Source of the DNA: Clostridia bacterium
GTDB lineage: Bacteria > Bacillota > Clostridia > DUPQ01
Direction: 5' to 3'
Length of the DNA: 50,003 nucleotides
Assembly (NCBI GenBank): GCA_016929655.1
Contig: JAFGIJ010000030.1
Location: forward strand, 1 to 50,003
Part shown: piece after piece, positions 1 to 8,981 of the stretch
How the letters are laid out: every line of letters begins with the position of its first letter
Numbering within the stretch: the stretch's first letter is position 1
Made by a program: the position numbers and the translations under genes
Notes under the pieces: model-generated
The model's input: only the letters and a program-made list of their open reading frames with translations
Told to the model about the DNA's origin: nothing
Database searches by the model: none

Positions 1-630
1 ATAAGCTGTCATGGTTCTGCTCCGGAACGTGGCGACAATGCCATCTACAAAATGGCTCCAATTATTTCAGAGCTCAAGGAACTCCACGAGGTCCTGATGG
101 ACAATGCTTTTCTTGGAAAAGGCAGCCTCACGGTTTCTGAGATTTTCTTCAGTTCACCATCAAGGTGCGCAGTTGCAGATGGCTGTTCAATCTCCATTGA
201 CAGAAGGCTAACCGACGGTGAAACATGGGAATATGCCCTAGAGCAGATAAGGAATCTTGAGTCTGTTAAAAAGGCCGGAGCTATCGTTGAAATGTATGAT
301 TATGACAGACCGGCATATACCGGACTTGTGTATCCGACGAAGAGCTATTTCCCGACGTGGGTTTTGGAAGAAGGGCATCCGGCTTGTCAGACCTTGGTTG
401 AGGCATACAGGAATCTTTTTGATAAAGAGCCATTGGTGGACAAATGGACGTTTTCAACCAATGCAGTATCCATAATGGGCCGTTTCGGGATTCCATGTGT
501 TGGATTCGGTCCGGGACATGAAGACCAGGCCCATGCACCAAATGAAAGAACCTGGAAGGATGAACTGGTAAAGGCTGCAGCAATGTATGCGGCCATACCA
601 TCTGTATATACAAAAAAATACGCAAAATGA
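1..630 (+). CDS. ygeY: YgeY family M20 peptidase-like hydrolase (5' truncated by window edge)
   Basis: Frame 1 is open from base 1 ([22 protein letters not shown]...); C-terminal M20-like sequence [14 protein letters not shown]; adjacent to ygeW and arcC. Confidence 0.85.
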   Translation: MSCHGSAPERGDNAIYKMAPIISELKELHEVLMDNAFLGKGSLTVSEIFFSSPSRCAVADGCSISIDRRLTDGETWEYALEQIRNLESVKKAGAIVEMYDYDRPAYTGLVYPTKSYFPTWVLEEGHPACQTLVEAYRNLFDKEPLVDKWTFSTNAVSIMGRFGIPCVGFGPGHEDQAHAPNERTWKDELVKAAAMYAAIPSVYTKKYAK

Positions 631-643
631 AGGGGTAGATAAT

Positions 644-1627
644 ATGAAAACTGAATTCAAGGGAAAACACTTTATAACACTGCAGGAGTGGAACAAGGAA
701 GAACTGGACACGCTTCTTGACGTATCTTTTGATCTGAAGAGAAAATACGCCATGGGGATTGATACTCCGTATCTCCTTAGAAAGACTATGTTCCTTATGT
801 TCTTTGAGCAGTCCACAAGGACAAGGAATTCCATGGAGGCAGGTATTGCACAGCTCGGAGGTCATGCCAACTTCCTTGATACAAGCACCATGCAGATATC
901 CCATGGGGAATCTGCAAAGGATACGGCAATAATACTTTCCAGATATGGTCATGCAATAGCATGCCGGAATTGCTTCTGGGAATCAGGAAACAAGTACCTG
1001 AGAGGAATGGCTGAGCATGCAACTGTTCCTATAATGAGTCTGCAGTGTGATCTTTACCATCCCATGCAGGGAATTGCAGACCTTATGACCATAAAGGAAA
1101 AGACTGAAACGACGAGGAACCTGAAAGTTTCTATTATATGGGCATATGCCACAAGCCATAAAAAGCCAATATCGGTTCCATTGACACAGGCTTTGCTTTT
1201 CCCGAGATATGGAATGGATGTTACACTTGCATATCCTGAAGGATATGATCTTCCGGATTGGGCAATTGCACAGGCAAAGGAAAATGCCGAGAAGAACAAT
1301 GGTAAATTCAGGATAACCCACAACATGGAAGAGGCATACAAGGATGCGGATGTTGTAATTCCCAAGAACTGGGGAAGCTGGGTCAACAACCAGAGCACTG
1401 CTGTAGTCGATGACCTTCTTGAGTCCTACAGGGGATGGAAATGTACTGAGGAAATGATGGACCTGGCAAGCCGTGATGTAATGTACATGCATGCACTTCC
1501 GGCTGACAGGGGGAATGAAGTTGTTGATTCCGTAATTGACGGACCGCATTCCATAGTTTATGACGAAGCAGAGAACAGACTGCATACGGCAAAAGCAGTA
1601 ATGGCCCTTACAATGGGTGGCAAATAG
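644..1627 (+). CDS. ygeW: YgeW-type knotted carbamoyltransferase
   Basis: FEQSTRTRNSMEAG carbamoyl-phosphate motif, MHALPADRGNEV; ATG at 644 chosen over the ORF-track start at 587, which overlaps ygeY. Confidence 0.85.
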   Translation: MKTEFKGKHFITLQEWNKEELDTLLDVSFDLKRKYAMGIDTPYLLRKTMFLMFFEQSTRTRNSMEAGIAQLGGHANFLDTSTMQISHGESAKDTAIILSRYGHAIACRNCFWESGNKYLRGMAEHATVPIMSLQCDLYHPMQGIADLMTIKEKTETTRNLKVSIIWAYATSHKKPISVPLTQALLFPRYGMDVTLAYPEGYDLPDWAIAQAKENAEKNNGKFRITHNMEEAYKDADVVIPKNWGSWVNNQSTAVVDDLLESYRGWKCTEEMMDLASRDVMYMHALPADRGNEVVDSVIDGPHSIVYDEAENRLHTAKAVMALTMGGK

Positions 1628-1635
1628 GAGGCATT

Positions 1636-2583
1636 ATGTCAAAACTTGCCGTCATAGCAATAGGCGGGAATTCCCTCATCAAGGATAAGGAGCACCTTAA
1701 TGTCGAAGACCAGTATGAGGCAATATGTGAGACAGTCCGTTACATCGTGGACCTGATTGAAGAGGGCTATGAGGTTGTTGTAACCCATGGAAACGGTCCT
1801 CAGGTAGGATTCATTATGAGGCGTTCTGAGATAGCCGAAGAAGTCGAACACATGCATCCGGTCCCGTTGGTGAGCTGCGATGCAGATACCCAGGGAGCAC
1901 TTGGCTACCAGATACAGCAGGCCCTTCACAATGAGTTTGCCAGAAGGAACATATCCAAAAATGCAGTAACCATAGTTACTCAGGTGGAAGTTGATTCCAA
2001 TGACCCTGCCTTTTTGCATCCCACAAAACCAATAGGATCTTTTTATGGGCCTGAGCAGATAGATAGAATACGGAATAATCATCCCGATTGGGTGGTTGTG
2101 GAGGACTCCAACAGAGGATACAGACGTGTTGTTCCATCCCCTATGCCTAAAAGCATCGTTGAGATTGATGCCATTGAAAATCTGGTGAAAGCCGGATTCA
2201 CTGTCATTGCAGTAGGCGGCGGAGGAATCCCAGTAACAATTGATGAAAACAATTTCTTTACCGGAATAAATGCTGTAATTGACAAGGATAATGCATCCAG
2301 TATGCTTGCCAGCAGACTCGATGCAGATATTTTCATCATATCAACGGCAGTTCCCAATGTCTGCATTAACTTTGGGAAGCCCAATGAAGTTCAGTTGCGG
2401 GATATTGATTCCGTTTCACTTCGAAAACTAAAGGAAGAAGGCCACTTTGCTCCGGGCAGCATGCTTCCCAAAATAGAAGCAGCCCTTTCGTATCTTGAAA
2501 TGGGAGGCAAAAAAGCAATAATTACCTCCCCGGATAACATCCTTAAGGCAGTCCGTGGACAGGCCGGCACAATAATCACCTAA
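1636..2583 (+). CDS. arcC: carbamate kinase
   Basis: MSKLAVIAIGGNSLI, THGNGPQVG, AVGGGGIPV motifs. Confidence 0.93.
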   Translation: MSKLAVIAIGGNSLIKDKEHLNVEDQYEAICETVRYIVDLIEEGYEVVVTHGNGPQVGFIMRRSEIAEEVEHMHPVPLVSCDADTQGALGYQIQQALHNEFARRNISKNAVTIVTQVEVDSNDPAFLHPTKPIGSFYGPEQIDRIRNNHPDWVVVEDSNRGYRRVVPSPMPKSIVEIDAIENLVKAGFTVIAVGGGGIPVTIDENNFFTGINAVIDKDNASSMLASRLDADIFIISTAVPNVCINFGKPNEVQLRDIDSVSLRKLKEEGHFAPGSMLPKIEAALSYLEMGGKKAIITSPDNILKAVRGQAGTIIT

Positions 2584-2603
2584 ACTAAATCCATAACCTT
2601 GAA

Positions 2604-2630
2604 GGACCCCTCACCCCGGGGTCCTTTTTA
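2604..2630 (+). terminator. Rho-independent terminator after arcC
   Basis: GGACCCC / GGGGTCC stem followed by TTTTT. Confidence 0.85.
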
Positions 2631-2641
2631 ATACAAAAAAA

Positions 2642-2687
2642 AAATAATTACCCCTGTCGTAAATATTTACGACAGGGGTAATTATTT
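2642..2687. repeat. Perfect 46-bp palindrome (23-bp arms, no loop), core CGTAAATATTTACG
   Basis: AAATAATTACCCCTGTCGTAAAT|ATTTACGACAGGGGTAATTATTT checked base by base. Confidence 0.95.
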
Positions 2688-2688
2688 G

Positions 2689-2806
2689 GTTTGCACAGGA
2701 TTTACCGGATTTATAACAGGTTTTTCCACAGAAATGGATAAATTAGATGTAGTTGAAATAAGTTTGCACAGGAAATACACATGTTTCCACAGACTTTTGT
2801 GGAAAA
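2689..2806. promoter_or_regulatory. Cluster of five DnaA-box-like 9-mers (KTTTSCACA)
   Basis: GTTTGCACA 2689, TTTTCCACA 2722, GTTTGCACA 2762, GTTTCCACA 2783, and TTTTCCACA on the minus strand at 2798-2806. Confidence 0.5.
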
Positions 2807-2827
2807 CCATTTATAATTGAGGCAGGA

Positions 2828-3985
2828 GTGCAATTTGTTGTGAGTAAATTAAGTCCAAGGGAAAGACTGAGAAAAGTGATAGAAGGCGGGATTCCCGACT
2901 GTGTTCCTGTTGCTCCGGACATATCGAACATGATTCCAGCAAAGCTGACAGGCAAACCCTTCTGGCAGCTGTATCTTTACAAGGATCCCACGATATATAT
3001 GGCATATATTGATGCTGCAAAGTATTTTGACATTGATTCCCTTTTGGATGGTTATGCGCCTGTTTTTATGCCTAATGAAGAAGATGATCAGTGGGAAGAG
3101 ATGATTGTTTATGAGAACGATGACAGAATTGTAACCCAGAGGTACAATCTGTTTGAATCTACAATTCATAAAAAGGTCTGGGAAGAAACAGTAAAAGTAT
3201 ATTACAGAAGTGATCCTCCGACCCACAGGGTTAATCCGGAATCAATAGGTCTTTCGAAAGTTCCGGTAAGTCCAAGGAGAATTCATGGGATTAAGAAAGA
3301 AGCCAAGGGTTCAGACTTGCTCAAACAAGTCAAACAAAAGATGGGTGAGCAAGGTTATGTAGGAGTATTCTGCGGAACATCTGCTCTTCTTGGCAATCCG
3401 GCTGATATATATGAATATTATGATAATCCTGAAAAGTATAGAATACTAAGAGATGAAAAACTACAACAATTCACAAGAAGATTTCACTGGTTTATGAGTC
3501 TAGAAGAAAAACCTGACTTCATCTGTACGGGAGCAAGCGGAACCCTTGTGTTCCAGACACCGGAAATTTTCAGGGAACTGGGATTACCGATAGTTAAGCA
3601 TATCACCAGATTATGCAAAGAGCATAATATACCATCTCATTTACATTCATGCGGCCCGGAAAAAGAGCTGGTCAGGATTTGTGCAGAAGAAACTGACCTG
3701 ACGGTTATAGACCCCCTTGAAATTCCTCCGATGGGGGACTGCAATCTTGCCGAAATCAAAAAACTGTATGGAAAGAGGTTGGTTTTAAAAGGCAATCTTC
3801 ATACTACGGACGTAATGCTCCACGGAACAACAAAGGATGTAATTGAGGCCAGCAAAAGAGCCATTGATGAAGCAGCTGAAGGCGGAGGATTCATCCTGTC
3901 CACTGGTGATCAGTGTGGCCGAGACACGCCATATGAAAATATCCACGCAATGGTGGAAACCGCCAGGACCTATGGAAGATACTGA
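2828..3985 (+). CDS. uroporphyrinogen decarboxylase / corrinoid methyltransferase (MtaA/CmuA-like) family protein
   Basis: UroD-like fold sequence, HLHSCGPEKELV and LKGNLHTTDVM; start GTG 2828 or GTG 2840. Confidence 0.75.
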   Translation: MQFVVSKLSPRERLRKVIEGGIPDCVPVAPDISNMIPAKLTGKPFWQLYLYKDPTIYMAYIDAAKYFDIDSLLDGYAPVFMPNEEDDQWEEMIVYENDDRIVTQRYNLFESTIHKKVWEETVKVYYRSDPPTHRVNPESIGLSKVPVSPRRIHGIKKEAKGSDLLKQVKQKMGEQGYVGVFCGTSALLGNPADIYEYYDNPEKYRILRDEKLQQFTRRFHWFMSLEEKPDFICTGASGTLVFQTPEIFRELGLPIVKHITRLCKEHNIPSHLHSCGPEKELVRICAEETDLTVIDPLEIPPMGDCNLAEIKKLYGKRLVLKGNLHTTDVMLHGTTKDVIEASKRAIDEAAEGGGFILSTGDQCGRDTPYENIHAMVETARTYGRY

Positions 3986-3987
3986 TC

Positions 3988-4827
3988 CTATACTTTCCTG
4001 AATTCCACGGTCCAGCTAGGATCCGTTGAAATATTGTAGGCTTTTGCGAAATTGCCCTGGTTTATTGCAATTGCCATCCTATACAACGAATTCACATATA
4101 TTATCTGTTCACTTATATAAACATCTGCAAAGGATTTTCCGAATCTGATCCTGTTGTTGTATATGGTCCTTGGACCGTTTCTGATTATAACTTCAACCTT
4201 GTCTCCGTATTGGAATCCAAGCCCAAGGAAATCCTCCCTTGAGATATTTGTCCATAGTGACCCAAACCGTACATCCAGAATGTCTATTGAACCGGTTATA
4301 CTGTCGCTTGAAATGGTGACATCACCGGTCTCGAGTTCAACGATGCCATTTGCATCCAGTTCCGGGCCCACCTCCTCAAATGTTATGATGCCAGAAGCTA
4401 GTTTTGCTCCGGTATATGCGTAGACATCCCTGCCGTGGAATGTATGTGAGTGCTCTGATTCCTTCCGCCGGTGTTTGCTTTCCTCGATTTCCCTTACTTT
4501 GGCGATGCCCACATATTTTTTCAGATGGGTCAGGGTACCATTGTCAGGAGTGACCACATACTGGTCCTTTACGGTTCTTGCCACCACACTCTTCCTTCCG
4601 CTTCCTACTCCGGGATCCACCACGGAAACGAAGACCGTTTCCCGGGGCCAGTATTCCATTGCCTGGAAAAGTCTGTAGGAGGCTTCCCATATGTTGTACG
4701 GCGGAATGTCATGGGTGAGGTTATATGCCTTAAGACTCTCATCCACTTCGAATGCAACCCCATACATGGCTGCAACAGCACCGTCAACCAAACCGAAGTC
4801 ACTCTGGAAAACAAGCAATTTCTTCAT
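3988..4827 (-). CDS. SAM hydrolase / SAM hydroxide adenosyltransferase (DUF62), copy 2
   Basis: FQSDFGLVDGAVAAMYGV, VVDPGVGSGRK, TPDNGTLTHL, FHGRDVYA motifs. Confidence 0.9.
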   Translation of the reverse strand: MKKLLVFQSDFGLVDGAVAAMYGVAFEVDESLKAYNLTHDIPPYNIWEASYRLFQAMEYWPRETVFVSVVDPGVGSGRKSVVARTVKDQYVVTPDNGTLTHLKKYVGIAKVREIEESKHRRKESEHSHTFHGRDVYAYTGAKLASGIITFEEVGPELDANGIVELETGDVTISSDSITGSIDILDVRFGSLWTNISREDFLGLGFQYGDKVEVIIRNGPRTIYNNRIRFGKSFADVYISEQIIYVNSLYRMAIAINQGNFAKAYNISTDPSWTVEFRKV

Positions 4828-5678
4828 TTGGCAGTCTCCTTTGAAAATTCCACGGTCCAGTCGCTTCCATAACCTATGCCATATGTTTCAAGAAAACTGC
4901 CTTGGTTGACCGCAAAAGCAATGTTCATGAGCTCATTGTTATATATCATCGGCTGTCCCTTTTGGGCGAACCCAAATGATTGGTGGAAAAGGATTCTTTT
5001 ATCAAAGACAATCTGATCCTTGTTTTTTATAACTACATCAATCATGTCTCCATATTCAAATCCTGCTGACTTGAATTCCTTGAGCGGGATGTTTGTCCAG
5101 GAGTTGCCGAAGTTCGGATCAGGTATTTCAATGATTCCACTGGCTCTGTTCATTGAAATTTCGGGTTTATGTATCTCGTGCTCTATTATTTCATCAACCG
5201 GATATGAGGGACCGACTTCTTCAAAGCTGATTATCCCTGAAGCAAGCCTTGCTCCGCAGTAAGCAAATACATCACGGCCGTGGAAAATTGCTACATCCTC
5301 GGTGCCCTTTCCTTTCAATCTGTTTATACTTTCATCTATCTCCCGTATTTCATCAATACCAACAAGCTTTTTTAAATGTGTAAGCGAACCATTGTCCGGG
5401 GTAACCACATAATAACCATCACTGGTTCTTGCAACTGATGCTTTTCTGGGAGTCCCCACACCCGGATCCACAACGGACACAAAAACAGTGTCCTTCGGCC
5501 AGAACTTCATCGATTGATATAATCTATACGAGGCACTCCAAGTATCATATTGCGGAATTTCATGGGTTCCATCAAGGATTTCCAGTTCCCTGTCAACACT
5601 CTTCACAACTCCGTACATTGCACACACGGCACCTTCCTTGTATGTAAAATCTGTTTGAAAAACCATAAGTGATTTCAT
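4824..5678 (-). CDS. SAM hydrolase / SAM hydroxide adenosyltransferase (DUF62), copy 1
   Basis: FQTDFTYKEGAVCAMYGV, VVDPGVGTPRK, TPDNGSLTHL, FHGRDVFA; overlaps next gene by 4 nt. Confidence 0.9.
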   Translation of the reverse strand: MKSLMVFQTDFTYKEGAVCAMYGVVKSVDRELEILDGTHEIPQYDTWSASYRLYQSMKFWPKDTVFVSVVDPGVGTPRKASVARTSDGYYVVTPDNGSLTHLKKLVGIDEIREIDESINRLKGKGTEDVAIFHGRDVFAYCGARLASGIISFEEVGPSYPVDEIIEHEIHKPEISMNRASGIIEIPDPNFGNSWTNIPLKEFKSAGFEYGDMIDVVIKNKDQIVFDKRILFHQSFGFAQKGQPMIYNNELMNIAFAVNQGSFLETYGIGYGSDWTVEFSKETAK

Positions 5679-5704
5679 AATTCGTCCTCCTGTTATAATT
5701 TACC

Positions 5705-6538
5705 CTAAATAAACGGGTTGTAGAACCTGCCTCGATTGATGAAAAATGCAACGGACAATGTTGCAGCAAGAATAACAATTGAAACAGCAAGAGCAATATA
5801 ATCACCCTTTGTCATCTTTTTTCTGCTGTACCATGTTCTCTTTTTGTGTTTGCCGAATCCTCTTAGATCCATTGCATTTGTTATGGTTTCAATTCTGTCC
5901 AGTGTTGAAAGAATCAATGGCAGTAATATTGCCAGGGCTCTCTTGAACCTATCCCACATTTTTGCTTTACGGGACATTTCAAGTCCCCTTGCCTGCTGTG
6001 CCTGGGAGATATCCCTGTAGTCCCTTTGTATGTCAGGAAAGTAGCGGAGGGTCAGTGAAAATGAAAATGCAATCTTGTAATGGACACCAACCGCATTCAA
6101 TGAAGATGCCAACTCGCTGGGATCCGTAGTAAGAAGGAATATCATTCCAAGGGGAATCACCGATGAGTATTTCATGAACTTCGTTACAATGAAAAAAACC
6201 GTTTCTGCAGTTATATCATATCTCCCGAAAAGCTTCAGCCAAATGTGTCTTGTACCATAGACTTCTGTCCCATACCCCGGGGAGAAAAGAAAAGTCAGTA
6301 TTGCATTGACTGCAAGAAAAACAACCACGTAAATCACCATCAGCTTAATCTGGCTGAATTTAATTTTTGAAATCTTAAGTATTATGAATGAAAATACCAT
6401 TACACACAGTATTACCCGCAGGTCGTATGAGTACATGACTGCACCTGTCAGAATCAAAAAGCATATAAGTTTTGTAAAACCCGACAAGTTATGTATAGGG
6501 GAATCCAATTTCTGGGCTGTGAAGAAACCTGCTCTCAT
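5705..6538 (-). CDS. ecfT: ECF transporter transmembrane T component
   Basis: Multi-TM protein with the ECF-T signature RFFPD...ARGLE-like sequence (RYFPDIQRDYRDISQAQQARGLE). Confidence 0.88.
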   Translation of the reverse strand: MRAGFFTAQKLDSPIHNLSGFTKLICFLILTGAVMYSYDLRVILCVMVFSFIILKISKIKFSQIKLMVIYVVVFLAVNAILTFLFSPGYGTEVYGTRHIWLKLFGRYDITAETVFFIVTKFMKYSSVIPLGMIFLLTTDPSELASSLNAVGVHYKIAFSFSLTLRYFPDIQRDYRDISQAQQARGLEMSRKAKMWDRFKRALAILLPLILSTLDRIETITNAMDLRGFGKHKKRTWYSRKKMTKGDYIALAVSIVILAATLSVAFFINRGRFYNPFI

Positions 6539-8247
6539 TTTTTCTCCACCTGCCTTTCAAAATCAATGAAACGCTGAACAAATGAAGTTTCATCTTTAAT
6601 CCCAACCATCTGGGCAAGTGTGAAAAGGGATGTTTCCTTCAGGTTGGCCGCTTCAATAACTTCATTTGAAGTCAGGACAAATGAAGCAGGCTTGTCACAT
6701 ATGATTCTTCCATCGGTTATAACAACCGACCTGGGAGTGTATTCAAGCATAAGGTGCATGTCATGGGTTATCATGAGAACTGTTACACCTGATTGATTTA
6801 TTTTCCTTAGAAACTCCATTATTTCCGTATAATGCTTATAATCCTGCCCCGCAGTAGGTTCATCCAGGATAATAAGTTTGGGATCAAGTGCAAGTATAGA
6901 TGCAATGGTTACTCTTTTTTTCTGACCATAGCTCAGTGCAGATACCGGCCATTTAATAAAAGGTAACAGACCGCAGATGTCCAGTGCTTTTCTTACCCGA
7001 CGGTCTGTTTCATCTTCTGGTATATTGCGCAGTTTTAAACCCAGTGCAACCTCATCGAATATCATGGGCTGGGATAGCATCTGATTTGGGTTCTGCATGA
7101 CGTATCCGATTTTTTCAGCCCTTTCCTTTATACTTTTGCCGGCTATGTCTTCGCCCATATAAAGGATTCTTCCTTTGTTTTCTTTCTCAAAGCCGCACAT
7201 CAATTTTGCAATGGTTGATTTTCCCGCACCATTCATGCCAACCAGCGAAAGCATTTCCCCTTGTTTGATTTCAATGCTGATGTCATGCAGAACTTCAACC
7301 CCTTCATCGTAACTGAAAAATATACCATCCATTTCCAATATGTTTTCATTTGATTTCTGTTGGAAATCCGTATCAACTGATTCATACCATTTTGTAACTG
7401 CTGTTTTTGTTTTTTCATCAATTGACAAGGTTGTTATATGGCCGGGTTTAATTTCGGGTGTTACATTTATACCGGAATATTTGAGTGCAGTTACATACAA
7501 AGGTTCCCTGATTCCTGTTTTCTTCAGAATGGGTGATGAAATGAGTTCATGTGGACCCATGTCTGCAATTATACGACCTTCGTCAAGGACTATTATCCTG
7601 TCTACAGGTCTGTGAAGAACGTCCTCAAGCCTGTGTTCAATAATGATTATTGTTTTGCGGGATTCCTCATGGATGTCATGTATAATCTCTATAGCCTGTC
7701 TGCCGGTGGCGGGGTCAAGATTGGCAAGAGGTTCATCGAATAAAAGCACATCCACATCATCTATCATGACGCCTGCGAGTTCAGTTCTTTGTTTTTGTCC
7801 GCCTGATAATTCATAAGGCGAACTTGAAAGCCATCTGTCCATGTCAACCATCCTGGAAACCTTGTGTACACGTTCTTTCATTTCAGGCTGCGGTATAAGA
7901 TCATTTTCCATGGAAAATGCAATATCTTCACCAACGGTAAGTCCTACGAACTGGCCGTCAGCATCCTGGAGTACGGTTCCGATTGTTTTGGATAATGTGA
8001 AAATATCCTGGTCACGTGTTTCATTGTCTTTTATTTTCAAGCTGCCTTTAATTTCTCCTTTGTAGGCAAAGGGGATGAGGCCATTCAAACAATGGCCCAG
8101 GGTGCTTTTTCCGCTGCCACTGGGCCCTGCTATCATTATTTTTTCTCCTGGATAAATTTCCAGGTTTATATCGTGTAAAGTAGGTTCTGACTGGCTGAAG
8201 TATTGAAATGAGAACCCACTGAATGCGATAATCGGTTCTTTTTTCAT
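6535..8247 (-). CDS. ECF transporter ATPase with two fused ABC domains
   Basis: Two Walker A motifs (GPSGSGKST, GMNGAGKST), two signature regions (LSGGQKQR, LSYGQKKR). Confidence 0.93.
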   Translation of the reverse strand: MKKEPIIAFSGFSFQYFSQSEPTLHDINLEIYPGEKIMIAGPSGSGKSTLGHCLNGLIPFAYKGEIKGSLKIKDNETRDQDIFTLSKTIGTVLQDADGQFVGLTVGEDIAFSMENDLIPQPEMKERVHKVSRMVDMDRWLSSSPYELSGGQKQRTELAGVMIDDVDVLLFDEPLANLDPATGRQAIEIIHDIHEESRKTIIIIEHRLEDVLHRPVDRIIVLDEGRIIADMGPHELISSPILKKTGIREPLYVTALKYSGINVTPEIKPGHITTLSIDEKTKTAVTKWYESVDTDFQQKSNENILEMDGIFFSYDEGVEVLHDISIEIKQGEMLSLVGMNGAGKSTIAKLMCGFEKENKGRILYMGEDIAGKSIKERAEKIGYVMQNPNQMLSQPMIFDEVALGLKLRNIPEDETDRRVRKALDICGLLPFIKWPVSALSYGQKKRVTIASILALDPKLIILDEPTAGQDYKHYTEIMEFLRKINQSGVTVLMITHDMHLMLEYTPRSVVITDGRIICDKPASFVLTSNEVIEAANLKETSLFTLAQMVGIKDETSFVQRFIDFERQVEKK

Positions 8248-8255
8248 TTATTTTT

Positions 8256-8816
8256 TCAGTCTTCTTTCTTGAGTGATCCCTTTTTGGTTCTTGTCAATGA
8301 GTATGCCCATAGCAGCAATGACCCAAATACACCTGCGCTTATTACATTCATCAGGCACGCAACTGCTCCCTGTGTGAAAACGAGATTTACAGGCTCAGCA
8401 TAAATTACAATGTCAAGTACCGGTGCGACTATTATCCATGCTATTACATTACCGATAATCTGGATTATGTTGAAGGTAAGCACGTCCTTCCAGGTGAAGA
8501 TTCCTTCTTCAGCCCTGCATTTAAGGAATGCAAAACCGAAAACAAAACCAGCAACTCCACTTGCAATTACCCAGCTCCACCATGGTGAACCATACTGAAT
8601 TGCATCACTCAGAGCATGCCCTATGAATGCTATGAGCGCACCTGCAATAGGTCCGAATAATGCAGCGAACATTGCTCCGAGTCCGTATGCGGTTTGGAAA
8701 CTGGTTTCAGGAATTGGTGAAGGTATCTTTACCCACATGAACAGCAGGGTAAAAATAGCTGCTCCAAGACCTGTTGCCACTATTGTTTTTGTTGTGACCT
8801 TGAACAATTTTTTCAT
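8256..8816 (-). CDS. ECF transporter substrate-binding S component, UPF0397 family
   Basis: VATGLGAAIFTLLFMWVKIPSPIPETSFQ..., GHALSDAIQYGSPWWSWVIASG; RBS AAGGAGA upstream of ATG at 8816. Confidence 0.85.
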   Translation of the reverse strand: MKKLFKVTTKTIVATGLGAAIFTLLFMWVKIPSPIPETSFQTAYGLGAMFAALFGPIAGALIAFIGHALSDAIQYGSPWWSWVIASGVAGFVFGFAFLKCRAEEGIFTWKDVLTFNIIQIIGNVIAWIIVAPVLDIVIYAEPVNLVFTQGAVACLMNVISAGVFGSLLLWAYSLTRTKKGSLKKED

Positions 8817-8931
8817 AAATATAGTCTCCTTCATGATAATTTGACTTTACTACGGTCAATGAAGTCCTGTTCATATGACTACGTAACAAATTCCTGTGTA
8901 CATTATACATTATCAAAGAAAAAGTTTCATT

Positions 8932-8958
8932 AAAAAGGACCGTTTTTTCAAACGGTCC
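8932..8958 (-). terminator. Rho-independent terminator of the FAS1 gene
   Basis: On the minus strand GGACCGTTT...AACGGTCC followed by TTTTT. Confidence 0.75.
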
Positions 8959-8981
8959 CAGTCATTATGCTTAAATCAACC

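Noticed and set aside
281-952. Minus-strand 223-aa ORF opposite ygeY/ygeW
   Set aside because: Antisense to two well-supported genes; composition shows no recognisable family; treated as shadow ORF. The same applies to 983-1585, 1639-2082 and 2849-3226.
2642-2806. Replication origin (oriC)
   Set aside because: DnaA-like boxes are imperfect and there is no dnaA/dnaN/rpmH neighbourhood; kept only as a regulatory-cluster finding.
8817-8930. Riboswitch (SAM, thiamin or preQ1 type) upstream of the ECF S component
   Set aside because: The leader is short and I could not recognise any known riboswitch core; only a TATAAT-like -10 is visible on the minus strand.
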